Positions 1-7,605 of a DNA stretch of 9,961 nucleotides are shown piece by piece. The notes beneath the pieces were generated by a model that was not told where the DNA came from, ran no database searches, and saw nothing but the letters and a program-made list of their open reading frames with translations. The DNA comes from an uncultured Phycisphaerales bacterium (GTDB lineage Bacteria > Planctomycetota > Phycisphaerae > Sedimentisphaerales > Anaerobacaceae). The stretch is taken from assembly GCA_937868145.1 (NCBI GenBank), contig CALMMH010000450.1, positions 1 to 9,961 on the forward strand, written 5' to 3'. Within the stretch, counting starts at the first letter, position 1. Each line of letters begins with the position of its first letter. The position numbers and the translations under genes were made by a program.

Positions 1-1285
1 CGACTCGGGCCAGCCCGCCGATGGCGTGTACATGACCGGCTCACAGCTTGCGAAGGAACTGAATCTTGTGGGGGGCATGCGATTCGGACTCCACGCGGGC
101 GCCCGCATCAAGGCAACGAGAAAAAAGAGCGTCCTGATCCTGGGCGCCAACGGTTTCATCGGCAGCGCCCTGAGCGAGCGGCTCCTGGCCAGCGGCGAGT
201 ACGAAGTCCACGGCATGGACCTGCGGTCGAACTACATCGAGCACCTGATCGGACGCCCCGGATTCCATTTCGACGAGGGGGACATCCGCATCCATCGCGA
301 GTGGATCGAATACCACATCCGCAAGTGCGACATCGTCCTGCCCCTCGTGGCGATCGCCACGCCCATCGAATACACGCGGAATCCGCTCGGCGTTTTCGAG
401 CTGGACTTCGAGGAGAACCTGCGCGTCGTCCGCTACTGTGCCAAGTACAACAAACGGATCATCTTCCCCTCGACGTCCGAAGTGTACGGGATGTGCGATG
501 ATGAAGAGTTTGACGAGGACAATTCGCGACTGATCCTGGGACCGATCCGAATGCAGCGGTGGATCTATTCGTGCTGCAAGCAGCTTCTGGATCGGGTCAT
601 CTGGGCCTATGGGCAGAAGGAACGGCTCAAGTTCACTCTGTTTCGCCCCTTCAACTGGATCGGGCCCAAGCTCGACAGCCTGACCTCCGCGAGGGTCGGC
701 AGCTCGCGCGCCATCACGCAACTGATTCTCAACCTGGTCGAAGGCGCGCCGATCCTGCTCATCGACGGTGGACTTCAGAAACGGTGCTTCACAGATATTT
801 CCGAGGGCGTCGAGTGCTTGTTCCGAATCATCGAGAACAAAGACGGCGTCTGCGACGGGCGGATCATCAACATTGGAAACCCGGACAACGAGGCCAGCAT
901 TCGCGCTCTGGCCGAAATGCTCCTGGCTACCTTCGAGAAACATCCGCTACGGCACCTGTTTCCCCCCTTCGCCGGATTCCGAGAGATCGAAAGCGGTTCC
1001 TACTACGGCGCCGGCTATCAGGACGTGGAGCACCGCCGGCCGAGCATCAAAAACGCCCGCAAGCTCCTGGGGTGGAATCCCACCATCGGATTGGAACAGT
1101 CCACGGAGCAGACCCTCGACTTCTTCCTTCGAGAGGCCGTCCGCACGGGAGAGATCGTGATCGATGAGGAGACGGCACAGATCCTGGAGACAGCCGCTAT
1201 CGCCCAACCGCGCAGGAAGGCCGTCCGGATTGTCTCAGTCCCATCCCAGGGTCCCAAGGAATCCATTCAGCTGAATGCCCTATGA
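1..1285 (+). CDS. arnA: Bifunctional ArnA, 3' part (C-terminal UDP-glucuronate decarboxylase domain), 5' end outside window
   Basis: The visible part is the NAD-dependent decarboxylase half of ArnA, a cytoplasmic enzyme that oxidises and decarboxylates UDP-glucuronate to UDP-L-Ara4O. The reading frame is open to the left edge. The residues before the Rossmann fold (DGVYMTGSQLAKELNL) resemble the end of the E. coli ArnA formyltransferase domain, so the GTG at 26 is internal and the N-terminal half lies upstream. Counting residues from 26: GANGFIG NAD loop at 40-46, Ser151-Glu152 (STSEVYG), Tyr181-x3-Lys185, Asn210 and Arg337 (EHRRPS). These fall at a constant offset of 282 from E. coli Ser433/Glu434, Tyr463, Lys467, Asn492 and Arg619, so the catalytic set is intact. 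Leu244 stands where E. coli has Lys526 at the edge of the nucleotide-sugar pocket. About 45 residues extend past the usual C-terminus. The stop overlaps arnD by 4 bases (ATGA). Confidence 0.93.
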   Translation, partial: DSGQPADGVYMTGSQLAKELNLVGGMRFGLHAGARIKATRKKSVLILGANGFIGSALSERLLASGEYEVHGMDLRSNYIEHLIGRPGFHFDEGDIRIHREWIEYHIRKCDIVLPLVAIATPIEYTRNPLGVFELDFEENLRVVRYCAKYNKRIIFPSTSEVYGMCDDEEFDEDNSRLILGPIRMQRWIYSCCKQLLDRVIWAYGQKERLKFTLFRPFNWIGPKLDSLTSARVGSSRAITQLILNLVEGAPILLIDGGLQKRCFTDISEGVECLFRIIENKDGVCDGRIINIGNPDNEASIRALAEMLLATFEKHPLRHLFPPFAGFREIESGSYYGAGYQDVEHRRPSIKNARKLLGWNPTIGLEQSTEQTLDFFLREAVRTGEIVIDEETAQILETAAIAQPRRKAVRIVSVPSQGPKESIQLNAL

Positions 1286-2169
1286 AAATAGGTATGCGGA
1301 TCGATGTAGATACTTTTCGAGGAACTCGGATCGGTGTTCCGAACCTTTGCAGGGTACTCGCACGTCACCACATCAAAGCGACGTTCTTCTTCAGCGTCGG
1401 TCCGGACAATATGGGCCGTCATCTGTGGCGACTGTTGCGACCGGCGTTTCTGTGGAAGATGCTTCGGACGAGGGCCGCCCGGCTTTATGGTTGGGAGGTT
1501 ATTTTTCGGGGAACCCTCTGGCCCGGACCCATTATCGGAAAGAAACTGGGCCATGTTATCCGCAACACCGCGCAGGCCGGCCATGAGGTGGGGCTTCATG
1601 CCTGGGATCATCACGCCTGGCAGGCTCACATCGACCGAATGGACGCCGATGCCATTTGCCTGTCGCTGGACTGGGGAGCCGAAATGCTCTCCGAGCTTCT
1701 GGGCCATCCGCCGGTGTGCTCGGCCGTCCCCGGCTGGAAGTGCAATGACCTCGTCCTGAAGGAGAAGGCCAGGTTCGTCTTTCACTACAACAGCGACTGC
1801 AGGGGGGATGGCGTCTTTCGGCCCGTCGTGGAAGGACACGAGCTGCCGCAGCCTCAGGTTCCCGTGACGCTGCCCACCTATGACGAGGTCATCGGGCGAA
1901 ACGGCGTATCGAATGACAACTACAACGAGTATATGCTCAGCTTGCTCCGGCCCGGTAAGCTCAACGTCCTTACCATCCACGCCGAAGTCGAAGGGATCGT
2001 CTGCCGGGAGATGTTCGAACAATTCGTGGCCCAGGCGCTGTCACAGGGCCATTGCTTCGTCCCTTTGGGGGCTCTGCTCCAGGACGCTTCGCCCATCGGG
2101 ACGGCCCGAATTGAAGCCGGCACGATCCCTGGACGTGAGGGATGGGTAGCCTGTCAGGTGTCGCGGTAA
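1282..2169 (+). CDS. arnD: ArnD, undecaprenyl-phosphate 4-deoxy-4-formamido-L-arabinose deformylase
   Basis: This 295-residue polysaccharide deacetylase (NodB-homology, carbohydrate esterase 4 fold) matches E. coli ArnD along its whole length. ArnD removes the formyl group from undecaprenyl-phosphate-L-Ara4FN at the inner membrane, which commits the sugar to export and transfer to lipid A. Visible motifs are RIDVDTFRGTR with Asp8 and Asp10, FFFSVGPDNMGRHLWRL (36-52), LYGW (68-71), the HEVGLHAWDHHAWQ metal-binding motif with His106, His110 and His111, YNSDCRG (169-175), VTLPTYDEVIGR (195-206), TIHAEVEG with His233 and the terminal GREGW. The ATG overlaps the arnA stop as ATGA. There is no strong Shine-Dalgarno close to it, so translation is probably coupled to arnA. 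The length is close to the E. coli enzyme and no key residue appears to be missing. Confidence 0.95.
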   Translation: MKIGMRIDVDTFRGTRIGVPNLCRVLARHHIKATFFFSVGPDNMGRHLWRLLRPAFLWKMLRTRAARLYGWEVIFRGTLWPGPIIGKKLGHVIRNTAQAGHEVGLHAWDHHAWQAHIDRMDADAICLSLDWGAEMLSELLGHPPVCSAVPGWKCNDLVLKEKARFVFHYNSDCRGDGVFRPVVEGHELPQPQVPVTLPTYDEVIGRNGVSNDNYNEYMLSLLRPGKLNVLTIHAEVEGIVCREMFEQFVAQALSQGHCFVPLGALLQDASPIGTARIEAGTIPGREGWVACQVSR

Positions 2170-3836
2170 TGTCATTGGAAGACAAATGCCTGAGTTCGAG
2201 ACGAGAGGCAGCCGTCTGTGCTGGCTGGCAGTCCGAGTCCACGAAGAGGGACTCTCTGCTGATCTTCTTCCTTGGCGTAACCGCCTTCACCGTTGCGCTG
2301 GCCCCGGAATTCATCAACTTCGATGCTCGCTTTGCCTTGTTTGCCCGGGAGATGCTCCGCGACGGCCCGAGTTTCTTTCCCACCACCTATCACACGCCTT
2401 ATCCGGACTATCCGGCCGCGTCGACCTTTCTGATCTACCTGGCATCGCTGCCCTTCGGACGCGTGACTCCGTTCACTGCCGTACTGCCCACGGCGGTCGC
2501 CTCCGCTCTGGTCCTCGTCATTACGTACCAGATCGGCGCAATCTCTTCTCGACGCAGGGGGCTCGCCGCGGCCCTGTTTGCCCTGTTCACCGTCGAATTC
2601 CTCGCCATGTCCCGCAGTATCGCCCTGGACCAGTACGTCAGCCTGGCGACGGTGCTGTCCTTCTATCTGGTCTATTCGTCCGATTGCCTCGGGCGACACA
2701 GACGCCTCTGGCTGCTGGCGCCGGCTTGGGCTTCGGGGTTTGCCTTTCGCGGCCCCTTGGGGTTGCTCATCCCGGCGGCTGTGACGTGCGTCTACTATCT
2801 CTGGAATGGCCGATTCAAGCGGATGCTGCTTGCGGGGACCCTGGCCGGAGGCCTGCTTGTTCTGTGCCTTGGCGGTCTCTTGCTCGCCGCGCGAGCCCAG
2901 GGAGGGACGCCTTTCCTGCGACAGGTGATCGAGGCCCAGGTGACCGGCCGGTTTGGCGAAGGAGGCCCGGGCTTTGCATACTACTGGTACGGGAGCCTGG
3001 TGTCCTGCGCCGTGACCTACCCTCTGGCGATCCTCGTGGCGGTCTCGCGTTTCCGTGACATCGTGAACAGGAGAACCGGGGAGGACCGCTTTCTGGGCGT
3101 CTTGATTCTCTGGGTTATCGTTGTGCTTCTTGCCTTGTCGATACCTGCGGCCAAGAAGACCCGGTATGTCATGCCCATCATCCCGGCTCTCTCGCTGATC
3201 GCCTCCTCCTTCCTGGCGGATGCCTCCCTCTCAGGCCTCTTGCTTCGGACCAAGCGGGCGTTCCTTGGGGTCTGTGCCTTCCTGCCCCTCATTTCCGTCG
3301 TGGGTGTTGGGGGGCTCCTTCTGTTTGCATGCTTGAGACAGCCCCAGTGGCGCATGTGCGCCCTCACCACGTTGGGTTTGTTGATTCCTCCCGTGATCGT
3401 CGCATGGAAGTTGGATCGGGGCTGGCGAGGGGTTCCCGGTCGAGACATGTACCTTCTGGCTGTCGGCGCCTTCACGTTCGTCGTTGTGCATATTGAGGTG
3501 GTCGAGCCCATCACGTATTCACGGGAAAGGACTGTGCCCTTCGTCCGACAGGTCGAAGCGATACGGGAAGAAGCCCAGGGCACGGTCACCTTTTTCCGCG
3601 TGGGTCCCGATGCCGAAGATATCAAGTTCATGGCGAACTTGTCCAGGTCCCTCGAACCACAGTTCGCCAGCTCGATTGAGACACTGTGGGACAGCCCGGG
3701 CGTCCACTACATCATCGCGAAAGAGGCGGTGTTTCGCTCCCTGCCCTTGGACGAGGACCGGCCGATGCGATTGTTGGCTCGCGGCAAAATCGGGCATAGA
3801 GACTGTGTCGTGTTTACTCCGGATGGCAGGCGATGA
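2169..3836 (+). CDS. Divergent GT39/ArnT-like membrane glycosyltransferase
   Basis: This is a 555-residue polytopic membrane protein of the GT-C fold (GT39/PMT type), distantly related to ArnT. After a short hydrophilic N-terminus it has about ten hydrophobic segments and a soluble C-terminal stretch. The first periplasmic loop reads INFDARFALFAREML, parallel to ArnT's PDETRYAEIPREML but with the DE pair changed to DA (Asp52). Asp80 (TPYPDYPA) sits where ArnT has the Glu of FEKPP, and Asp154 (ALDQYV) where ArnT has its third acidic residue. Lys329, Tyr333 and Pro336 (AAKKTRYVMPIIP) resemble ArnT GKLGTYLLP. It probably transfers a polyprenyl-phosphate-linked sugar in the periplasm; donor and acceptor are unknown. 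The start is placed at 2169, where the arnD TAA and this ATG share a base (TAATG). An in-frame ATG at 2142 has GAGGG abutting it, too close for a useful binding site. The gene overlaps the next one by 4 bases. Confidence 0.82.
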   Translation: MSLEDKCLSSRREAAVCAGWQSESTKRDSLLIFFLGVTAFTVALAPEFINFDARFALFAREMLRDGPSFFPTTYHTPYPDYPAASTFLIYLASLPFGRVTPFTAVLPTAVASALVLVITYQIGAISSRRRGLAAALFALFTVEFLAMSRSIALDQYVSLATVLSFYLVYSSDCLGRHRRLWLLAPAWASGFAFRGPLGLLIPAAVTCVYYLWNGRFKRMLLAGTLAGGLLVLCLGGLLLAARAQGGTPFLRQVIEAQVTGRFGEGGPGFAYYWYGSLVSCAVTYPLAILVAVSRFRDIVNRRTGEDRFLGVLILWVIVVLLALSIPAAKKTRYVMPIIPALSLIASSFLADASLSGLLLRTKRAFLGVCAFLPLISVVGVGGLLLFACLRQPQWRMCALTTLGLLIPPVIVAWKLDRGWRGVPGRDMYLLAVGAFTFVVVHIEVVEPITYSRERTVPFVRQVEAIREEAQGTVTFFRVGPDAEDIKFMANLSRSLEPQFASSIETLWDSPGVHYIIAKEAVFRSLPLDEDRPMRLLARGKIGHRDCVVFTPDGRR

Positions 3837-4936
3837 AGATTCTGGATCGCTACATCATGAAGAGCTTCCTGATCGGCTACGCCATCGCATTCTGCGTCCT
3901 GATCGGATTGTGGGTCATCGTCGATCTGTTCGTCAATCTGGATGAATTCGCGGAGCAGTCCGATCGGGGAATCTGGTCCATCTCCATGCACATCGCCACC
4001 TTCTACGGCCTCCACGCAACCGTTTACTTCCGCGATCTCGCCGGGGTCATCACGGTTGTGGCTGCCGTGTTTTCACTGGGACGGATGGTTCACGACAATG
4101 AACTGGTCGCCATCATTGCCTCCGGCGTCAGTGCCCAGCGGATTGTCGTGCCCATCCTGGGCCTCGCCCTCTTCTCCACGGTTCTATGGGTGGGGGATCA
4201 GGAACTGTTGATACCCTCGATCAGCGCGAAACTCGCACGAGGCCATGGGGACCTCCCCGGCGAAGAGTATTTCAAGGTGAACTTCCTTTCCGACGGGAAC
4301 GGCTCGTTGATCTGTGCTCGCGCTTTCTTTGTGAAGACCGCCACCCTCGACAAACCCGCGATTATCACGCGCCGCGTGACGGACACACCGGGGATCTGGG
4401 AAGTAACCGGATGGATTTCGGCGGACAAGGCCCGTTTCAATGAGACGACAGGCGAATGGGACCTTGACAACGGAATGTTCGTCAATGCCCCGCCACAGAA
4501 CGATCGGCAGGTGGTACGTTCTTACCGCTCGCCCGGACTTCTGCCCAAGAACATCCCGGTCATATGCGAGTCGGAATACAAATCGCTGTTCAGCTCTCGA
4601 GGGTTGTCTGCTCTGGCTGCCCAGAGAACGAGAATCCAGGAAGTCGCCGAGATCTACAGCCAGCGACATTTCCGGATCACGGAACCCATCATCAATCTGA
4701 CGATGCTCCTGGTGAGCTTGCCTGTGCTGATTTGCCGAGACCCCAAGACGATGAAATCAGCGATCCTTGTCAGTTTCGCACTGACGATAGCGTGTTTTGT
4801 TGCCACGTTCGTGTGCAAAATGCTCTCGACGGAGGTCGTCCTTGCGGGGAGAGTCATGCCGGAACTGTGGGCATGGTTGCCTGTCTTTATTTTTCTACCC
4901 ATCGCATTCATCGAACTGGATACGATGCGGACATAG
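3833..4936 (+). CDS. LptF/LptG (YjgP/YjgQ) family permease
   Basis: This 367-residue inner-membrane protein belongs to the family of transmembrane subunits of the LptB2FG exporter, which extracts LPS from the inner membrane and passes it to LptC/LptA. The N-terminus MKILDRYIMKSFLIGY is typical of LptG-type members. Hydrophobic segments lie near residues 12-34, 50-82 and 104-120. The motif LGRMVHDNELVAIIASGVS (82-100) is the family's cytoplasmic coupling segment, which contacts the LptB ATPase. Residues of about 122-280 form a non-hydrophobic region expected to fold as the periplasmic beta-jellyroll, and three more membrane segments follow (about 284-300, 308-328, 345-361). ATGA overlap with the preceding glycosyltransferase gene. 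Only one such gene is present and no lptB, lptC or lptA is in the window, so it could be the genome's ordinary LptG, a partner for LptF encoded elsewhere, or a dedicated paralogue. LptF cannot be excluded from sequence alone. Confidence 0.85.
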   Translation: MKILDRYIMKSFLIGYAIAFCVLIGLWVIVDLFVNLDEFAEQSDRGIWSISMHIATFYGLHATVYFRDLAGVITVVAAVFSLGRMVHDNELVAIIASGVSAQRIVVPILGLALFSTVLWVGDQELLIPSISAKLARGHGDLPGEEYFKVNFLSDGNGSLICARAFFVKTATLDKPAIITRRVTDTPGIWEVTGWISADKARFNETTGEWDLDNGMFVNAPPQNDRQVVRSYRSPGLLPKNIPVICESEYKSLFSSRGLSALAAQRTRIQEVAEIYSQRHFRITEPIINLTMLLVSLPVLICRDPKTMKSAILVSFALTIACFVATFVCKMLSTEVVLAGRVMPELWAWLPVFIFLPIAFIELDTMRT

Positions 4937-4942
4937 TCTAGT

Positions 4943-4946
4943 GGAG
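4943..4946 (+). promoter_or_regulatory. Ribosome binding site for the DUF2279 gene
   Basis: GGAG lies 6 bases before an in-frame TTG at 4953 and 18 bases before the ATG at 4965. The spacing favours TTG initiation, which would add four residues (MKIP). A weaker GAAGA at 4955-4959 could serve the ATG, so the choice remains open. Confidence 0.45.
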
Positions 4947-4964
4947 TATTCTTTGAAGATCCCA

Positions 4965-5912
4965 ATGGCACACATCCTATTCCTGATCGCAGCGGCGACC
5001 TTGCCGTGCGCCGTGTCTCGATCCGACACCCTGGCTGTCGAGCACGAGAATTCCGACGCCAGGGACACCCTGGCTCTGCTGCCTGGCATGGAGTTCAGGC
5101 TCGATCTGGCGGAGGAGGACGTCTCGTCGAAACCGCCGTGGTGGTCCGTGGAGGACTGGTCGCGAGAGAGGAAGGTGATCGCCCTGAACGCAGTGACCGT
5201 GGCGACCATCGTGGCGATTGGCGTTGCCGGGTGGGATTACGGGAGTCATTCATTCAACACCGCCAATGAGGGTTGGTTCGATCCCGACACTCACTACGGC
5301 GGCGCCGACAAACTGGGGCACGTGTTCACCTGTTACGCCTTGGCGAGTGTCTATAACCGAATCTACAAGGACTGGGGATACTCCGACAACGATGCCATCC
5401 TGATCGGTGCGGCAAGCAGTTGGCTGACAATGTCGTTGATCGAGGTCGGCGACGGTTTCAGCAAGAGCGAGGGGTACAGTTGGCAGGATGAGGTCATGAA
5501 CACGCTTGGCGTCGGCCTGGCCTATGTGCGTCATCGGTTTCCCGCCGTCCAGGAAAGGGTCGATTTCCGGTGGGAGTGGTTCCCCTCTCCGGCCGCCCGC
5601 AGCGGAGAGCGTTTCGACATCCTTACCGACTACTCCGGCCAGAAGTTCCTGCTTGCCTTTAAGATGGACGGCTGGCTCAGAACCGGCAGCCCTGTCTTGA
5701 AGGCCCTGGAGGTGCAGGTCGGGTACTACACACGGGGCTACGTTTCCGGCGACGATGATTACTTCAACGGGCAACACCGCTATGGCTACATCGGCATCGG
5801 ACTGAATATGGCCTATCTGTTCGAACGGCTCACGGGCCATCGCGCGTGGGGAGTCCTCGACTACTACCAAGTGCCCTACACATATCTTCCGGCGAGGTGG
5901 GAATGCGATTGA
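4965..5912 (+). CDS. DUF2279 (YfiM-like) exported envelope protein
   Basis: The function is not known. The 315-residue product begins with a hydrophobic signal-like segment (AHILFLIAAATLPCAVS) with a possible signal peptidase I site after Ser19. Cys15 follows Pro, so it is a poor lipobox. A second hydrophobic segment lies at 71-89. The middle carries the conserved pattern of DUF2279/YfiM proteins: Asp115-Lys116-x2-His119 (ADKLGHVF), Ile159-Glu160 followed by DGFS (163-166), then Asp175 and Asn179 (QDEVMNTLG). From about 200 the sequence alternates polar and aromatic residues (FDILTDYSGQKFLLAF, VGYYTRGYV, YGYIGIGLNMAYLF), suggesting beta strands in the periplasm or outer membrane. TTG at 4953 is an alternative start. 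An open frame back to 4797 lies inside lptG and is not used. The 3' end overlaps arnT by 10 bases. Its place between a permease and ArnT suggests an envelope role. Confidence 0.75.
   Translation: MAHILFLIAAATLPCAVSRSDTLAVEHENSDARDTLALLPGMEFRLDLAEEDVSSKPPWWSVEDWSRERKVIALNAVTVATIVAIGVAGWDYGSHSFNTANEGWFDPDTHYGGADKLGHVFTCYALASVYNRIYKDWGYSDNDAILIGAASSWLTMSLIEVGDGFSKSEGYSWQDEVMNTLGVGLAYVRHRFPAVQERVDFRWEWFPSPAARSGERFDILTDYSGQKFLLAFKMDGWLRTGSPVLKALEVQVGYYTRGYVSGDDDYFNGQHRYGYIGIGLNMAYLFERLTGHRAWGVLDYYQVPYTYLPARWECD
5894..5897 (+). promoter_or_regulatory. Ribosome binding site for arnT
   Basis: GAGG sits 5 bases before the ATG at 5903, within the last codons of the DUF2279 gene. It decides the arnT start in favour of 5903 over the in-frame ATG at 5846, which would add 19 residues lacking ArnT character. 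Confidence 0.6.
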
Positions 5913-7603
5913 TCCTTCCGTTGGCGCTGGTCGCCATGTTCCTGGTCCTGTACGTCCTTCCCCTGGGCGTGCGGCCCCTGGTGATCCCCGATGAGACCCG
6001 GTATGCCGAGATCCCCAGGGAGATGTTGGCTTCGGGCGATTGGATTGTCCCGCGTCTGAATGGATTACGGTACTTCGAGAAACCCCCGCTGGGCTATTGG
6101 CTGAACGCCGCGGCCATCTGGTTGTTTGGCGAAAACGCGTTCGCCATACGCCTTCCATCGGCGGTCGCTGCCGGCCTGACCGCGGTGTTGTTGTTTGTGT
6201 GGGCCCGCAGATTCACGGACGACGGCGCGACGCCGTGGCTCGCTACCACGGTGTTCCTCCTGTCCTTCGAGGTCCTGGCCATCGGCGTGTTCTGTGTTCT
6301 CGACAGTATGTTGTCGCTGTTTGTGACCGCTGCGATCCTGTTGCTGTACTTCGCCTATGAGCAGCAGACGCCTCGCCCAAGACGGATTCTGCTCGTCCTG
6401 GCGGGAGCAGCTTGCGGCCTGGCCTTCCTCACCAAGGGCTTCCTGGCCCTGGCGGTGCCGGTCATCGTGATCGTTCCCTTCGCCCTCTGGCAGGGGCGGC
6501 TCAGGATCTGCCTTCGAACCGCCTGGGTACCGCTTGTGACCGCGTTTCTGGTTGTGCTCCCTTGGGCCATCGCGGTCCATGGCCGGGAGCCGGATTTCTG
6601 GCGGTACTTCTTCTGGGTGGAGCATGTCGAGCGGTTCACTTCGCCGGGCGGGGGACAGCATCCGGCGCCTTTCTGGTTCTATGTTCCGATTCTCCTGGCC
6701 GGAGCGATGCCCTGGACGCCCCTGGCCGGCCCCATTGTCCAGGGACTGCGACACGCGAACCGCAAGCAGCCGATGATGCGTCTGGCCGTCTGTTGGTTCG
6801 TGTTTCCGTTTCTGTTGTTCTCCGCCTCGAGCGGCAAGCTGGGCACATACCTGCTGCCGTGCTTTCCGCCTCTGGCGTTTCTGATCGCCGTGGGCTTGCT
6901 CAGGTGTCTGAAGGATGGCGACACCAAAGGCTTTGTCGTCGGCGCCTGGGTGCTCACGCTGGGAGCTGGTGCTCTTCTCGTTGTCTTGGTCGTAGCCCTG
7001 TTCGCCGTGCCGGGGATGCGCGACAGGGTGGCTATGGGGGGATGGGGGATCGCCGGTGCGGGGCTCGCAGTCTGGAGCGTGTCATGTTGGGCCGCGACAA
7101 CCCGACAACACGTTCACATGAGACTCTCGCTCTACTGTGCCGGACCGGTGCTGTTTCTGTTCAGTTGGCACTTCATCTGCGCCGCGGCGTTGCCTCCGGA
7201 GAAGGCGCCGGGCGAGTCTCTTCTGTCACACGCCTCCGGCGTCTCCGCCAAGACCATCTTCATTGCGGAGAATCGTTTTGTCGGGGCTGTCTGCTGGTTC
7301 TGCAAGCGTGACGATGTTCTTCTCACGGGCCGTACAGGAGAATACGCGTATGGCCTGAACTATGAGGACTCGCAGTCCCACGAGCTCGACGCCGAACAGA
7401 TCGGAGACCTGATCCTCGGACAGGCGAGAACAGAGCCTGTCGTTCTCGTGCTCGGAGCCAAGTGCTATGCCCAGTACGAGGGACAACTCCCGAAACCTTG
7501 TCGCGTCGAGAGGTGCGAGGGCCTTGTGTGGGCCGAGTACTTATCGTCGGCGAGCCTGCCCCATCCGGACCAGGCGAATCGTGCCGGTGTTCCACCATTG
7601 TAG
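5903..7603 (+). CDS. arnT: ArnT, undecaprenyl-phosphate L-Ara4N: lipid A aminoarabinosyltransferase
   Basis: This 566-residue inner-membrane GT39-family enzyme (E. coli ArnT is 550) transfers L-Ara4N from undecaprenyl phosphate to lipid A phosphates on the periplasmic face, lowering negative charge and giving resistance to polymyxin and cationic peptides. The first membrane helix (about 3-21) is followed by PDETRYAEIPREMLASGDWIVP, with Asp30, then Glu59-Lys60 in LRYFEKPPLGYW and Asp134 in CVLDSML. These correspond to the functional acidic residues Asp55, Glu84 and Asp158 of Cupriavidus metallidurans ArnT; the 29-residue Asp-Glu spacing is identical. Further hallmarks are FLTKGFLALAVPV (175-187), REPDFWRYFFWVEHVERF (228-245), HPAPFWFYVPILLAGAMPW (253-271) and SSGKLGTYLLPCFP (309-322). 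A soluble C-terminal domain follows the last helices. The start at 5903 has GAGG 5 bases upstream and overlaps the previous gene by 10 bases. The first lysine-containing and acidic motifs are all intact. Confidence 0.95.
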   Translation: MRLILPLALVAMFLVLYVLPLGVRPLVIPDETRYAEIPREMLASGDWIVPRLNGLRYFEKPPLGYWLNAAAIWLFGENAFAIRLPSAVAAGLTAVLLFVWARRFTDDGATPWLATTVFLLSFEVLAIGVFCVLDSMLSLFVTAAILLLYFAYEQQTPRPRRILLVLAGAACGLAFLTKGFLALAVPVIVIVPFALWQGRLRICLRTAWVPLVTAFLVVLPWAIAVHGREPDFWRYFFWVEHVERFTSPGGGQHPAPFWFYVPILLAGAMPWTPLAGPIVQGLRHANRKQPMMRLAVCWFVFPFLLFSASSGKLGTYLLPCFPPLAFLIAVGLLRCLKDGDTKGFVVGAWVLTLGAGALLVVLVVALFAVPGMRDRVAMGGWGIAGAGLAVWSVSCWAATTRQHVHMRLSLYCAGPVLFLFSWHFICAAALPPEKAPGESLLSHASGVSAKTIFIAENRFVGAVCWFCKRDDVLLTGRTGEYAYGLNYEDSQSHELDAEQIGDLILGQARTEPVVLVLGAKCYAQYEGQLPKPCRVERCEGLVWAEYLSSASLPHPDQANRAGVPPL

Positions 7604-7605
7604 AC

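Noticed and set aside
41..943. 300-residue open frame on the - strand
   Set aside because: It is antisense to the conserved arnA decarboxylase. Its product has no recognisable domain and its composition (Asp, Val, Gln and Pro rich) is typical of reverse frames of GC-rich genes.
2142..2168. Earlier ATG for the GT39-like gene
   Set aside because: GAGGG abuts this ATG with no usable spacing, and the nine added residues lie under the conserved arnD C-terminus. ATG 2169 forms a TAATG stop-start junction.
2186..3058. 290-residue open frame on the + strand in another phase
   Set aside because: It lies within the GT39-like gene, and its Arg/Pro/Gly-rich product lacks the hydrophobic pattern of the real frame.
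4797..4964. Extended start of the DUF2279 gene inside the permease gene
   Set aside because: The added residues are Cys/Arg/Ser rich, overlap the conserved last helices of the permease, and would bury the signal peptide.
5250..6158. 302-residue open frame on the - strand
   Set aside because: It lies across the DUF2279/arnT junction opposite two supported genes and shows no motif.
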